Shown in pieces: positions 36,185-47,038 of a DNA stretch of 64,000 nucleotides (within the stretch, counting starts at the first letter, position 1; every line of letters starts with the position of its first letter). The position numbers were made by a program, and so were the translations under genes. Source of the stretch: Ligula intestinalis (lineage: Eukaryota; Platyhelminthes; Cestoda; Diphyllobothriidea; Diphyllobothriidae). Under the pieces are notes generated by a model. It was not told where the DNA came from, did no database searches, and worked only from the letters and a program-made list of their open reading frames with translations. The stretch is from the NCBI GenBank assembly GCA_036362985.1, contig JAYGXS010000001.1:68935480-68999479 (forward strand), given 5' to 3'.

Positions 36185-37300
36185 CCGATGAAAGGAAGAA
36201 AGGAGGATAGGCTGTGAGCATTGGTTATGGGTCAGGTACATGAAGTTAAAATTACTGTTATTTGCACCGAATGAACAACTGTCACAAGGTCTCTTCACAA
36301 AATCCCATCTCGATGGCCTAAGGGAACATCGCAAAAATGAAATCATCTTGCTGACCAGACCAAACAAAAGGTCCAGAAGAGTACTGGTGGATACGAATGA
36401 TTTTGTCACGCAATTAGAAACTATCCCAGCAGATCATTCAATGTTAATCGAATCGGGCAGGGGCCGTTGAGAGTAGGTTGACTACAATTCTCAGAGACCT
36501 CTACATACAATGTATTTTGTTTGACGAAGAGCATGAAGGACTGACACCTGGAGACACAACGATCCCCAGAATATATGTTCCTCCAAAAATTAACAAATAG
36601 GCTCTACCCCTCCGTCCAATCTTTGATATAAGAAATTTTGCTTATCATACCACTGCAAAATGGCTGGTAGAAATTCTGAAGCAGTTTAAAAGTTACCTAT
36701 GCCTTAAAGATTTAATAAAAGATATGAGTTTGTCAACGCTACAGTGAAGCTTAACTCTGGTAGAAGAAAGATATTTCATTAAATGCATCACAACTTTTTA
36801 TCAACGCAAAATATGCATTTTCTCTTTCAAATGCTCCTGAGGAGCAGGGTGCATTGGCTGAACAAAGAGGCGCCTAGAAAAGAGTGTATGTGAACACATA
36901 CCGACCTAGCTTTGTAGAGGTGAAATAAGATCAGTCTCGAGTTTTGTTCTCACACACCTTGTCAATACGAATCAGAGTCATTCCTAACGAAAACTTTCAG
37001 GTTGTCTGTCTGAAACCAGCCAACTTCTCCAAGGGCCTACGCCAACAGGTACTAGCAACAGCCGAGACAATGACTATACGTCTAGTTAATCCAGTGCTGT
37101 GTTGTCAGAAAACACTCATAGAAGCACTTTCACTTCCGTGGCTGACCTCAACGCCAGGTGGCGATCGTATATCACCTCGACACCCTTGTGACACCTGTTC
37201 ATTCGGTGCAGGTGACAGTAATTTTTACGCCATGTACCTGACCTATGACCAATACTCACAGCCTATCCTTCTATCCTCCCCTCATCCCATCCCCCAGCGC
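36185..37300 (+). pseudogene. decayed PLE reverse transcriptase with inverted 5' segment
   Basis: The plus strand encodes HLDGLREHRKNEIILLTRPN (about 36300-36360), the N-terminal block of PLE RTs. In another frame follow TPGDTTIPRIYVPPKINK and, after a stop at 36598-36600, ALPLRPIFDIRNFAYHTTAK (36601-36660), the RT finger region. The palm YxDD region was not found. The first about 115 nt (36185-36300) recur inverted at about 37175-37290, encoding on plus CSFGAGDSNFYAMYLTYDQY. The 164-codon frame there (36944-37438) is therefore antisense element sequence, not a gene. Confidence 0.6.
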
Positions 37301-37499
37301 AGTGACCAATCTCGTCATGTTGGCAGCGGGAAAACGATGAGTTGTGATCCTAAGACACTTATTAATCCTGTGCAGCTACACACACTTCATGATCCCTGCA
37401 ATTGTAACAACCCGCTAAAAAATATGTTTGCCAGATAAACTTTTCAAATTAAACATGAGATTAACCAATGTAGTACCGGCACCCGTTAGGGCTAAGAGG

Positions 37500-37665
37500 A
37501 ACGCGTATTTCTGGCTCATTAGCCATCGTCAGTCGTAGTTACCTGACTCTAGTATAGCTACAGAAACTGCCGCTACACTCGAGTTTCGAACCCGCGACCA
37601 GCGAGCTAGAGACGAACGTCCTATCCACTGAGTCACCGGTTGTCCATCGGGATGTAGGTTAGTAC
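37500..37665 (-). mobile_element. tRNA-derived SINE
   Basis: On the minus strand a box A tgactcagtgg (37635-37625) is followed by box B gggttcgaaactc (about 37593-37581) at tRNA-like spacing. The body then ends in gatggctaatgagccagaa. The body matches the SINE at 41120-41330. Confidence 0.6.
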
Positions 37666-40022
37666 ATCCTTAGGAAAAACGTTGAAGAGTCAACACCTCG
37701 CCAGAGGGAGCAGTCAGGGTTGGTGAATCCTGAACATGCTCGGAGTACACCTATTTACTTAACATGAGATTATTTGCAGAAATTTATATTGTCGTCCTAG
37801 TATAATTCGGGAGCAGGACAATCAGGATATTTTACGATTTGAAATAGATGTGCTGTTTTGTGCATCAAACTTTAAATGCCATCTTTGTTTTGATCATCGC
37901 CCCAGTTGCTACAAGTCACTTTTAGTGTTAACCATAAACGGATATTTTCAGTAGCTATTCTTTGAAGTTTAGAGGATTAGTAGTGTCCAGTGGGCAACAT
38001 TATAGTGTATCCGGAGGTTTCAGGTGAATCCACTTCCGCCATAAATACATTAGTAACTTGCTGGAACATCAGCGCTGTTTTTAGTGGTCAACCATTGCCA
38101 CGAATGTTTGAAGCCGATAAAGACATTGACTATGTGCAATAGGTGAAACTGTTGAATTCTGGAAGGCGATGAAAACATAAAAAAGAGGGACAAAATCACC
38201 AATCATGGACTCAACTTCTACTGTTGTTTTAGAAACGACGTTATCCCTTATAGCCTGAATTGACTCTGTAGAAGTCATGGGAGTAAGCAAGTTTGCGAAC
38301 CCAGTCAGAATTCGCATAATGTCAGAAATTTCAGTGACAGCATTAGACTAAGATACTTAATACACAAATGTATGCAGTAAAAATAGCACGCAACCGTTAG
38401 GCTACAGTGCACCTATTGATAACTAATTGTTCCCTTTCATCGACGCAAATGCCGGTCAGCCAGAGAAACGAGCCGCAATCATGTCAAAATACAGCAGGAG
38501 GAATGAAAGTTCAACCAGACAATGAGCATTTCGTACACAAGCGGGCAAATACCCTTTATAAGGGGGAAAGCTACTTATTTGTACAGCGACTGCATCCTAT
38601 AAATATTGCAACTCCACGTCTACGAACTATCCGTTTTGGTTACTGTCCTTGATGTTGGGTCCGCAAGGGGATCGGAAATGTCAGGTGATCTCTTCGGATG
38701 ACTAAGCAACCACTGCACACCATGAGAACCATATAAACAGTGTATATAACTGAATAGCTCATTATCCATACAGTTGTACCGGTACGGTGATGAATTGCCA
38801 AAAACATATATTTGTCAAATAATTTCTTCAGGATAAAAATGTTGCATGCCCTATCTAGAGGTGACTTAAACACGGCGGTTTAAATCAGACCTGTGGAAAA
38901 CTTTGAAGCACGCGGTTAACCTGAATTTGGAATCAAGGAGGTCCAAAATGGATCCAAAAGGACCTCGATGTATGATTTTAATTCAGCATTTTTTATCTAA
39001 AAGCGCTAATTTTGGCTTAAATGAAGAATAGAAACTCTTCGGACCATTACAGCACGAGGTTTATATGATCGGCCGCAGTAGTTATCGGAAATTTTTACGC
39101 AGATTGTTCCAGTGCTAGTTCCAGCCGTCTGATCAATAAAATTTAATTGTCTACTAATTACAGAAAAGTATATTTTGGCATTCATATGTCCCGAAAGCGC
39201 GATCTTCAGCCTACATAATACATTTTACTTTATGGTATTTTGTCAACGATGGTAGTTGCCGTCGGTTTCATTGCGTGGATATAAATGAGTTCAGACCTAC
39301 TGCAAGCAAAGTCAAAATCTCTACTCACATAAAATATGTTATGCATACACCTTTTAGTATTTGTGAAAGGTGGAAAAGGAATCGAAACAAGTATCTTTTA
39401 AGAGCTATTCACCCAGTTTTTGTTGTCCTATTGGTCACTGATGACAATAACTGCACTTGGACTTACAAGCAATGTTTGCATTAGGGCACATTCCTAGTTC
39501 AAGTGCAAAGAAACACTAACGCATAACGTGGTCCAATTACTGTGGCACAGCGACATTTTGATCCTTCTTGTTGTTTGATAGTGATGTAAACCTTTTTGTT
39601 ATAACTGCGTCTTGCAGTACAGATCGCCACCTTTTCCGTTCTAGTGCAAAATCCGGATCGATCTGAGTCACTTATTGAAATTTTATTCTAAAAATTAGGT
39701 GACCTTTAAATTGTGAGGCTAGCTGTATCTTCACAGAAGTATCTGATGTAATTTTTTGAATCACCAGCAATTTAACGGAACCTTTGAACAAACCAGCCGG
39801 CTGGAGGTAGAAATGCACACCGTGAAGATATTTAAGGACGGCGTAGTTGAACTCGAGAGGGTTAACGCTTCTGTTGTATGGAAAACCGGATGTTGAGGGG
39901 AAAAAGTTTTTCAAACGCAAATTCCCTCCAAAACCATGTTACTGCTGTCAATCAAACGTCCTCCATCGATATATGGAAGCAAAGAAAAATTCAAGCTTTG
40001 CATGCTCAAATAGTTCAGCTAG
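37666..40022. other. no gene recognised
   Basis: AT-rich spacer with short frames on both strands. A ribozyme-like CTGAAGATCGCGC string on the minus strand near 39211 lacks the GAAA half. Confidence 0.45.
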
Positions 40023-40289
40023 TTTGGCGTAAAAAGCTTTGAGAATGGAGAGATGGCCAAGGCCTCGGAAAGGTCATCAAAAATACAAGGACCTTCCTCT
40101 GATGAGGTTGCGACACCACAACCCCAGAACTCTCACCTACACAAAGCTCTAGTAGCTTTTCTCTGCCAAGGACGAGAATTAAAAAAAGATAAAAAAAACG
40201 AGGTCGGTATCGGTTTAATCTCGATAGTCCCTCATCAAAAGTTGATCCCAAGAAAAGTTTATATGGAAAGAAACGCACTAATATTTTAG
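40023..40289 (+). CDS. coding-like open frame, possible exon
   Basis: After an acceptor-like ttcagctag ending at 40022 the frame is open to TAG at 40287-40289. It encodes a charged, Ser/Gln-rich peptide (MAKASERSSKIQGPSSDEVA from an ATG at 40053, then HLHKALVAFLCQGRELKKDK). The first 55 residues look more like protein than the rest. No good donor was found at a phase matching the next exon (40478-40691), so linkage is uncertain. No family was recognised. Confidence 0.3.
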   Translation, partial: FGVKSFENGEMAKASERSSKIQGPSSDEVATPQPQNSHLHKALVAFLCQGRELKKDKKNEVGIGLISIVPHQKLIPRKVYMERNALIF

Positions 40290-40477
40290 GAATATTTCAG
40301 TCACCTTTTGGCGCATTGCCTGACAGTTTGTCTGCTCCCAGCTGCTTAAAATTTGATTGTTCCAAATATATTTAGACCAATTTTGGGCTACTGTTTAAAG
40401 AAGAAAACACGAGTGTTACAGTAGACCACGTGCATGTTTCATTGCAAGTTAAAGTCCAGCAAATATATATTTTTCAG

Positions 40478-40691
40478 TGATTTAAAGATAACCTGCAAAT
40501 CGCTTAACTCAGGGGGGCACGTTTTGCAGCGGATGGGAACCCTGTTTCGTGGTTTGTTGAACGAATGGAGGGATCCATTCATTATGTTATTTAAATTTTT
40601 ACAGTTCAAACAGCTCCCAGGAAGAACCTGCGAGGAGAGTATTTTAAACTGTGGTTGGCCACCAGAAGGTCATTCCAAAGAAAGACACTTG
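40478..40691 (+). CDS. candidate internal exon
   Basis: Consensus splice signals on both sides: acceptor tatatatttttcag ending at 40477 and donor TTG|GTAAGT after 40691. The 214-nt interval is open in one frame (one leading base, then 71 codons). It encodes DLKITCKSLNSGGHVLQRM, a region WRDPFIMLFKFLQFKQLPGR and ILNCGWPPEGHSKERHL. It ends in phase 0, compatible with the candidate exon at 41437-41547; the SINE at 41120-41330 would lie in the intron between. The family is not recognised. Confidence 0.5.
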
Positions 40692-41119
40692 GTAAGTCAA
40701 AGCTAGACTCCTTTATGATCAGACTTTTACGTCGTACTCGAGGGTTGCTTCACCATTACCGTGAGCCTCGGCTAACAAAAAGTACGTCAGGGTGGCAGGC
40801 AGGATTTATGGGTACTCCCCTTTAAAGCCAATGTAGCTGCAGTAAATACCTTGGCATTGGCCTACTATCCACTTCCGAAGATTTGCAGACAGGCCAATCT
40901 GGTGATACATCTATCTTAAAGCACCGGAAACTTTAAGTTCCACTACCACTGGCATTATGTGCACCATATGCAAAGTTAAAAAAATCACATCTTAATTAAT
41001 TTTGACTGATGACCATTTGTCCTATTAAGGGATGATCGATGCCTCGATTGGCAGAATTTCTGGAAAGTGCCGTCTAAAATGGATTGCTTAATGATATTTC
41101 GTACTTGTCTCCAGTTATG

Positions 41120-41330
41120 AATGTTGACGAGAAGGCCAAGAGAGACTGAAATCGCCAGTTATGGCTCATTAGCCGTAATCAGCTTGTCATACGGCATCTC
41201 AGGTGGTGAACCACCCGGGGCTCGAACCTGCGATATGTGAATTAGAAGTCAAACGCCGTAACCACTTAACCTACAGTATTAGCCGTTGTATGACTGCTGG
41301 CAAGGCTCGAGATCGAGCCTCAAAGCAGTG
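41120..41330 (-). mobile_element. tRNA-derived SINE
   Basis: Minus strand: box A gtaggttaagtgg (41274-41262), box B gcaggttcgagcccc (about 41230-41217), then a body ending in ttacggctaatgagccataa. The body end matches the SINE at 37500-37665, so both belong to one family with different tRNA heads or a strongly diverged one. Confidence 0.6.
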
Positions 41331-41436
41331 ATCAGTGGGTTCATCAACGAATTTCCGCTTGGTGAGTGACAGTACGAACTGTCTGTGGTCTCAAATGGGG
41401 GACATAAATGTTTCTAATATTTATCATTGCATGAAG

Positions 41437-41547
41437 TACCTATCCCTTTTTGGCCGTTTACACTTTGAAATAAACAAGGAATATGCTATGAAACATGCCC
41501 TATTTGAAGGTCTCCCATACCTAGATTGGCTTGAGTCTTTTGGGCGA
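41437..41547 (+). CDS. candidate internal exon
   Basis: The donor CGA|GTAAGT follows 41547 and an acceptor-like tcattgcatgaag ends at 41436. The 37 codons between are open (YLSLFGRLHFEINKEYAMKH, then ALFEGLPYLDWLESFGR) and in phase 0 at both ends, matching the exon ending at 40691. The same frame is also open upstream to about 41335, so the acceptor could lie further left. The protein is unknown. Confidence 0.35.
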
Positions 41548-41569
41548 GTAAGTTCGTAAATGAAATAAG

Positions 41570-41704
41570 TCTTTTGATTTGGCCCATGATGATAACCAAG
41601 GCAATTTGTACTTAACCAACCACTTCAAAATATTTGAAGATATTGCACTTCGAAAACACAATACTGTAGACAGATTTAAACCGCTTTTAATGACAAGCAT
41701 TTGA
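41570..41704 (+). CDS. coding-like segment, possible terminal exon
   Basis: Open frame SFDLAHDDNQGNLYLTNHFK, then IFEDIALRKHNTVDRFKPLL, to TGA at 41702-41704. It would join in phase to the exon ending at 41547, but the gap is only 22 nt, shorter than any usual intron. Either a frame-breaking change has occurred (pseudogene) or the junctions differ from those drawn here. Confidence 0.25.
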   Translation, partial: SFDLAHDDNQGNLYLTNHFKIFEDIALRKHNTVDRFKPLLMTSI

Positions 41705-42445
41705 TTTTCATTTATGTCACGCAAACTGCGAGCTCGATGAAGATGCCAAGTCACCTGTCAGGATTTTGTTGCTTTCACGAATTCATCCTGTTAAATTTGG
41801 TAGTTATACCGACGATGCCACCTGAACTGGCCTGCTGCTCAACTTTATGAATTTTGTCCCTTTACCCCAATTTTGCTGTTATCTGACTATCCAAGTCATT
41901 ATTTTGGGAGCATAATCTTGAGGAGGCGATCTTAATTTTGCAAAGTGAATTTCATCGTGAAACGAATGTTGATTTTGATAGATGTTCGATGGAGAGCAGA
42001 TGCATCTCCCTCTTTTGTGAGTCTAATTTTTAAAAAGACTTGCGTGATGCCTTTTTGTTAATGAAAGACAGTGTTTGTGTCTGTGCTTTTTCTTTCTACG
42101 TTTGTTGTGTCTGGCCTATGCTAATGCCTACAAGAAAAAAGGGGAAAACCATACATGCAAAGATTATCATGCATGGAAAATGGTTTTTTTTCAATTTTAA
42201 ATAAAAATATGTTAAAGTTGCGTAATGCCAGAGCTGAGGCCCAATATATACTATTAATTATAATCCACAACTGTAGTAGCTAAACGTCACGATATTTCTC
42301 CGAAAGAATTAACAGATTGTTCTAACATTTTCCAGATTTATGGAAGTCTATGGAATGCGAGTTCCGTGTGAATAAGACTAACTAGAATAAATAGACCTAA
42401 AATATGGCTTTTTTGTGCACTTGCAGTCGATTGGAGATTTGTGAC
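41705..42445. other. no gene recognised
   Basis: AT-rich DNA between the candidate gene and the PLE insertion. Confidence 0.45.
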
Positions 42446-42811
42446 TTCTAAGCCTAATTTAAATATGGCAATAGCAGCAAAATGATTTATTGGATCCATA
42501 TCATTTCGAGAGAGCTCGTCAGTTGCCGCCTCTCATTACTTAACGTGAATCACAAAAGAGAAGATACACAATGAATTCGTACAGAAAAATCGATATCAAC
42601 ACAAGGTCATAAGGAGTGGCCAAGTGGCTAATCAATAACATGAGAAGTTCAAAAGCTATGGTCAGCAAAAATAACAGGGAAAAACACCTGAAGTAACAAC
42701 TTAGGAGGAAAAATGTATAAACAGGGAGCCAATGTTACCAAGGCAAAGTTAGGTTCACTACATGCTCCAACTGTTTACATAGGTCGGGTTTGACCCGCCG
42801 TATGTAGGCTG

Positions 42812-43300
42812 CCCGTCTTCATTTCCTTACCCTTTAAGGGCAACAACATACTAAACACCATCAAAAGACGCCTTCTCAAGGCCATTGAAAGGACGTACTA
42901 TGCTGCTGATCTGATAATTTGCAATCCGACAAAGCCTTTACCAGTTCCTCATGCGAAGGATGCCATTCCGATGCACGCCACTTCAAACTGCATTTATGAA
43001 TTTACATGTACTTGCGGATGCAAGTTCATAGGGCGAACGCAGAGGCCATTGGCCACCAAAGCTAAGGAACATTTACCTAGCTGGCTAATGAAACAAGAAA
43101 ACAGAATTCCCCGATCCTCAATTACTGAACATCTGTTAGACTCGGGCCATTCTGTTGACCCCCAAACGTCCTTCCGAGTACTTGTTCGAGCACGAACAAC
43201 TCGCACTTTACGCTACCTGGAGGCAGCCTACATACGGCGGGTCAAACCCGACCTATGTAAACAGTTGGAGCATGAAGTGAACCTAACTTTGCCTTGGTAA
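42812..43300 (+). pseudogene. PLE GIY-YIG endonuclease frame, 5'-truncated
   Basis: The frame is open without stops from the inverted-repeat junction (42812) to TAA at 43298-43300. It starts PVFISLPFKGNNILNTIKRR (end of RT/linker), then CIYEFTCTCGCKFIGRTQRP with YEF and FIGRT replacing the usual GIY and YIG strings, TKAKEHLPSWL, SITEHLLDSGHSVD, and a LEAA..RRVKPDLC end. The conserved Arg (GRTQR), His/Glu (ITEHLLDSGH) and Cys residues are kept, so the domain may be intact. RT is missing, so it cannot move by itself. Confidence 0.75.
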
Positions 43301-43507
43301 CATTGGCTCCCTGTTTATACATTTTTCCTCCTAAGTTGTTACTTCAGGTGTTTTTCCCTGTTATTTTTGCTGACCATAGCTTTTGAACTTCTCATGTTAT
43401 TGATTAGCCACTTGGCCACTCCTTATGACCTTGCGTTGATATCGATTTTTCTGTACGAATTCATTGTGTATCTTCTCTTTTGTGATTCACGTTAAGTAAT
43501 GAGAGGC

Positions 43508-43559
43508 GGCAACTGACGAGCTCTCTCGAAATGATATGGATCCAATAAATCATTTTGCT
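43508..43559 (+). ncRNA. hammerhead ribozyme motif, weak stem II
   Basis: Stem I GGCAA/UUGCU (43508-43512 with 43555-43559), core CUGACGA, GAAA, stem III AUGAU/AUCAU, cleavage after AUU at 43554. Stems I and III differ in sequence from the copy at 31804-31850 but pair fully. Stem II (GCUCUCUC) pairs poorly, so cleavage may be impaired. An identical inverted copy sits at 42476-42527. Confidence 0.6.
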
Positions 43560-43617
43560 GCTATTGTCATATTTAAATTTGCACCAGGGAAACGTTGCTT
43601 TAAATTTCTAAGCCTAA

Positions 43618-46151
43618 CATTTTAACAATATCTGTGGACTGATTATCCCGAAATTCTCTAGGCTCTTGTTTACGTGCGCGCTCACGTAGGAGTACAACCC
43701 TGCATCCGTCATCAACAGGAGCTATTCAAGACGTGGGGTACGTCACCATGGGGAACGGTTTCCATGTTGCTTATCAGCAGAAAGCAACCATGGTAAGTCA
43801 CAAATTTTCTGGCGTAAATCAAATCAATTCTGTTTCGCAATCTGGTCTTGCAGGGTAGCCTAGGAACATTCACAGGTCTACCTAGACGGAGGATAATATC
43901 ACAGCAATTTGAACGCATGTTAGAGGTGACCGAAAGTGTTGGATTATCAAAATTTGCTTTTTATACGCAAGGTTATGGCCGTGATCTCACCTTTGCAAGC
44001 AAGAGGATATTCCGTTGGATTGTCAGCAAAGCCAGCCAGGTATTACTACGCCTTAGTGGTTGAGGACGAGATATCTATACGGACAATATAATCCCCTGGC
44101 TGCGTTAGTAGCATTAGAGAGACGCGAAAGGAAAGGAATCGTAAATTTTGCATACCTTCTCTTCGGAAACTTGTGCAGTTATAAAAGTCGTGCCTGTTAC
44201 TTGAAATTCTTCTAAGACTCCCGTACTTTGGTACTTTGGCATATTTCGTCAGATATTTTACCTCTATAAATGTATCGCCAGGCATGATCGACAGTTAAAG
44301 TTGGCAGTATCAGGCTTTACTAATTTGTGTCTTTTAAGAGAATAAATGAGTTCAGTATGTATCATTGATCTTCAGTTAAATACCCGGCTTGAATGTGATG
44401 AACGAACAATGATATCCATGTATAAAGTGCTTAATGTCATCATCTACTTGAACATATGCACTGTGCGTGAAGTGGTTTGAATTCGTTTTTCTCATGAGTT
44501 ATGATCGTGAGGAGCATCGGTGTTTTTAACATATAACTTAAGGTATGAAACGAAGGAACGCATTTTATAACCCAAACCTTCATCATATTTTGTCATCACG
44601 CATAGAATGGCCAAAAATTCAGTTTTTTAGACAACTATTTTTCTGTAGTTTACACGTTGATTCCTATTTTCTCGGCTTCCAGGGGTGACTACATTAAGTG
44701 ACCAACCTGGGGAAACGTTAAGCAAAATTCTTAAATGTGGGTTCGCTTGGAAAGGAATACTTAGGCAAGATCCTAATATCGTGCCTTATACTGTCATTAT
44801 ATTTTAGACATGATTTTGAATGCACTCCTTTTGAGACGCCTGCAAGCATGTACTCGTAAAAAATGACTGCTTAAGTAAATGAATTTTTCCCATCAAATTT
44901 TGATGTTTTTATATAAACACACGCCAAAAATATTTTTTGTAGTCACTTTGTAGCAGAAACTTTCTTTGGATTTTGTACTCAAAAAGTGAGTATACCTAGG
45001 TTTTAAAAATTTAGATTGCCAGCTAAATTTAAGCCTGATTTAACGTTGCTTCTGTGCGTTGGGTTTTCAGTCTACAAGCTGAAAATTTTATGTGCTAGTT
45101 AAATCATACATTCCTTGTTGCCATTAAAAATACACCACATAATGCTTATTCATTTTGGCATTGAATGCAACTAAATCAATAAAAGGTCAGGCATGGTGCT
45201 ATGTGAATGGACATTGCACGGCCTTAAATAATTTAATAATTCGAGATTTTGTAAACTGAAAGATATTATTTCTCCAAATAGATAATTCAGAGATGCAAGG
45301 TGCTTCAACACGACTGCACGAAAAAATGTCTTGGGCTGTTATCTTTAAAAGATATTAAGATTAAGAGATATCGAAAATCGATAGCAAAGACCCATTATTT
45401 AATCATTTTCAATGCGTGCAGTTTTTTTGCGGGCAGTCGGTAAGAAGTGCATTAAAAACCTACGTATTGGCGTGTCTCAATTGTCATTAGATTATTCTGC
45501 ACGATAATTGAGCCTAAAACTCTTCGCAAGTAATCCTTCCTAATCTTAAACGTATTACAGAACTTTGGCCAATATTTCGCAGGCTGGGTCACGGTCTATT
45601 CCCTAAGAGAAGATTGCCCACTGGTCAGATGGCGGACATTAGCAGCACATGTGCCTTTTTTCTATTTTTTTAGACAACCTTGGACGTCCTGAACGGGGTT
45701 GGTTGATTCTTACATGCTTAAATGCCCACTCTTGCCTATTAATACGGAATTATTCGAGCAGAAATCTTCTGCTATTCTTGGCCTATTTTTTATTGCTTCG
45801 AAGACGTCGCATGGATAGTCACTTTCCACGGAATCATTACATTTAGCCGACCAGTATAACGAGCTCCCTTGTCGAGTCTATGGAAATCTTACGATTTACC
45901 TAAATTACTGAGTCCATATCTCTAGTAACAGTGTATAGTACAATATCTTTCAGAGGAGTGACATTCCTTTTCTTTTTCTGTGAAATGTGAAACGCTTTCT
46001 TCGAAAACTGGGACCTCCGCTGCTAAACGTTGTTTCTGTCTTAAGTTCCTTTTGATCGAGCCCACTCGCCTAGTAGGAAATTAGTTTGAGTAAAAATACT
46101 GATTGCGCTTTTTCAAATGGCCAGATGCTTTTACGTCTAAAGACCCATTAA
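43618..46151. other. no gene recognised
   Basis: AT-rich. A frame at 45670-45846 follows an acceptor-like cttttttctatttttttag but codes a hydrophobic, Leu/Arg-rich peptide without a donor; I do not call it. Confidence 0.4.
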
Positions 46152-46385
46152 GTATCGAGTAGATCAGTTATTCTTGGTAAAATCTTTGAAAAAGCAATAA
46201 ATCAATTCCTTCGTTCGGATGAACGTTTGTTGATCGACGGGATTTTTGGGCTGTATCAATTACTGCTTTCAAGCGCAGTCAGATGCAGCCACAGAAGACG
46301 TCAAAGCAGGTGTGCACTGCTTGCAGAGCGTTTCTCTAAACTGACAGGTGACTTCACTGAAAGAGCGAGCATTTTCTCTTGTTGA
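46152..46385 (+). CDS. coding-like open frame, possible exon
   Basis: 78 codons without stop, with a protein-like sequence (VILGKIFEKAINQFLRSDER, then LLIDGIFGLYQLLLSSAVRC). A potential donor CAAAGCAG|GTGTGC lies at 46310. The preceding bases are open in another frame (PIKYRVDQLFLVKSLKKQ), so either a junction or a frameshift lies near 46170-46200. It forms a cluster with the frames at 46379-46567, 46586-46993 and the exon at 47039. The family is unknown. Confidence 0.3.
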   Translation, partial: VSSRSVILGKIFEKAINQFLRSDERLLIDGIFGLYQLLLSSAVRCSHRRRQSRCALLAERFSKLTGDFTERASIFSC

Positions 46386-46567
46386 CAAGCTTGCAGACAC
46401 ACATAGACCAGCTCGAAAGAAAAAAACCAGACAAAGAGAGAAATAGGAGCCCCGAGTTACCCTACCTGACGGATCTTTTCGCCAGAGCCATCTTTCTGAT
46501 TATAGAACGCGCTTCGTTAAACAGTGAACTAAGCACGTCAGTAGTTCGCTTCGATCGTAAAAAATAG
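46379..46567 (+). CDS. coding-like open frame, possible exon
   Basis: Follows an acceptor-like tcttgttgacaagcttgcag ending at 46394. The charged peptide (THIDQLERKKPDKERNRSPE, then LPYLTDLFARAIFLIIERAS) runs to TAG at 46565-46567. A second frame over the same bases is also open, so phase is not settled. Confidence 0.3.
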   Translation: MLTSLQTHIDQLERKKPDKERNRSPELPYLTDLFARAIFLIIERASLNSELSTSVVRFDRKK

Positions 46568-46585
46568 ATCAAAAGAGGCTTATAA

Positions 46586-46993
46586 TCAGCAGAAAAGATC
46601 TTGGTGGTGGAATATTTTAAAAAAGGAGCCATCAATGTCGAAAAACCGCAAAAATGCAATAGCCTCTTTGCCACATTATTGCATGTCGTATTCGATTGTT
46701 ACTTCTGCTTGTCGTTTGGTTTTCGACTTTTCATGTCATTTTCTATATTTGGCTTACCAATTTTAGCTCTTCATCTGTTAAAGAGCGCGCATACTTTGCC
46801 ATTACATCAAAAGGATCTTATACTGGCAATATGGAGTATGCTTTATATAATATCGTTTAACCTTAATTCAAAGTTTTATCCCGTGGATAGGATTTATGCT
46901 TCACTCAAAAGTAAATTTACAAAATTGGAGTGTTTAGCGCGAAGCTTTCCATACACAAATTTTGGTAGCTTTTTATCTTACTGTGACAGCTAA
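46586..46993 (+). CDS. coding-like open frame, possible exon
   Basis: 136 codons open in AT-rich DNA, with an internal acceptor-like ggcttaccaattttag ending at 46765. The downstream part (ALHLLKSAHTLPLHQKDLIL, then AIWSMLYIISFNLNSKFYPV) is protein-like with a hydrophobic patch. It is in the same frame as the exon at 47039, but no phase-0 donor of good quality was found. The protein is unknown. Confidence 0.3.
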   Translation, partial: SAEKILVVEYFKKGAINVEKPQKCNSLFATLLHVVFDCYFCLSFGFRLFMSFSIFGLPILALHLLKSAHTLPLHQKDLILAIWSMLYIISFNLNSKFYPVDRIYASLKSKFTKLECLARSFPYTNFGSFLSYCDS

Positions 46994-47038
46994 AGCCGTA
47001 ACAATGCATTTAAAACTGGTTTCCATCTTTTTTCACAG

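Larger units (their letters stand above)
42446..43617 (+). mobile_element. PLE insertion within a 358-bp inverted repeat, 12-bp TSD
   Basis: ttctaagcctaa flanks the insertion at 42446-42457 and 43606-43617. Inside, 42456-42813 is the reverse complement of 43222-43579 without gaps, as read by eye. Unique sequence between them (42814-43221) carries most of the endonuclease frame. The left arm is thus an inverted copy of the element's own 3' end, including its hammerhead (minus, 42527-42476). Both 3' ends point outward. Such partial inverted copies are known for Penelope-like elements. High arm identity suggests a fairly recent insertion. Confidence 0.8.

Noticed and set aside
36944..37438. Plus-strand frame of 164 codons
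   Set aside because: Its middle is the inverted copy of the PLE segment at 36185-36300, so the frame is antisense element sequence.
39180..39215. Minus-strand CTGAAGA followed by a possible hairpin
   Set aside because: No GAAA or NUH half in a fitting position, so not a hammerhead.
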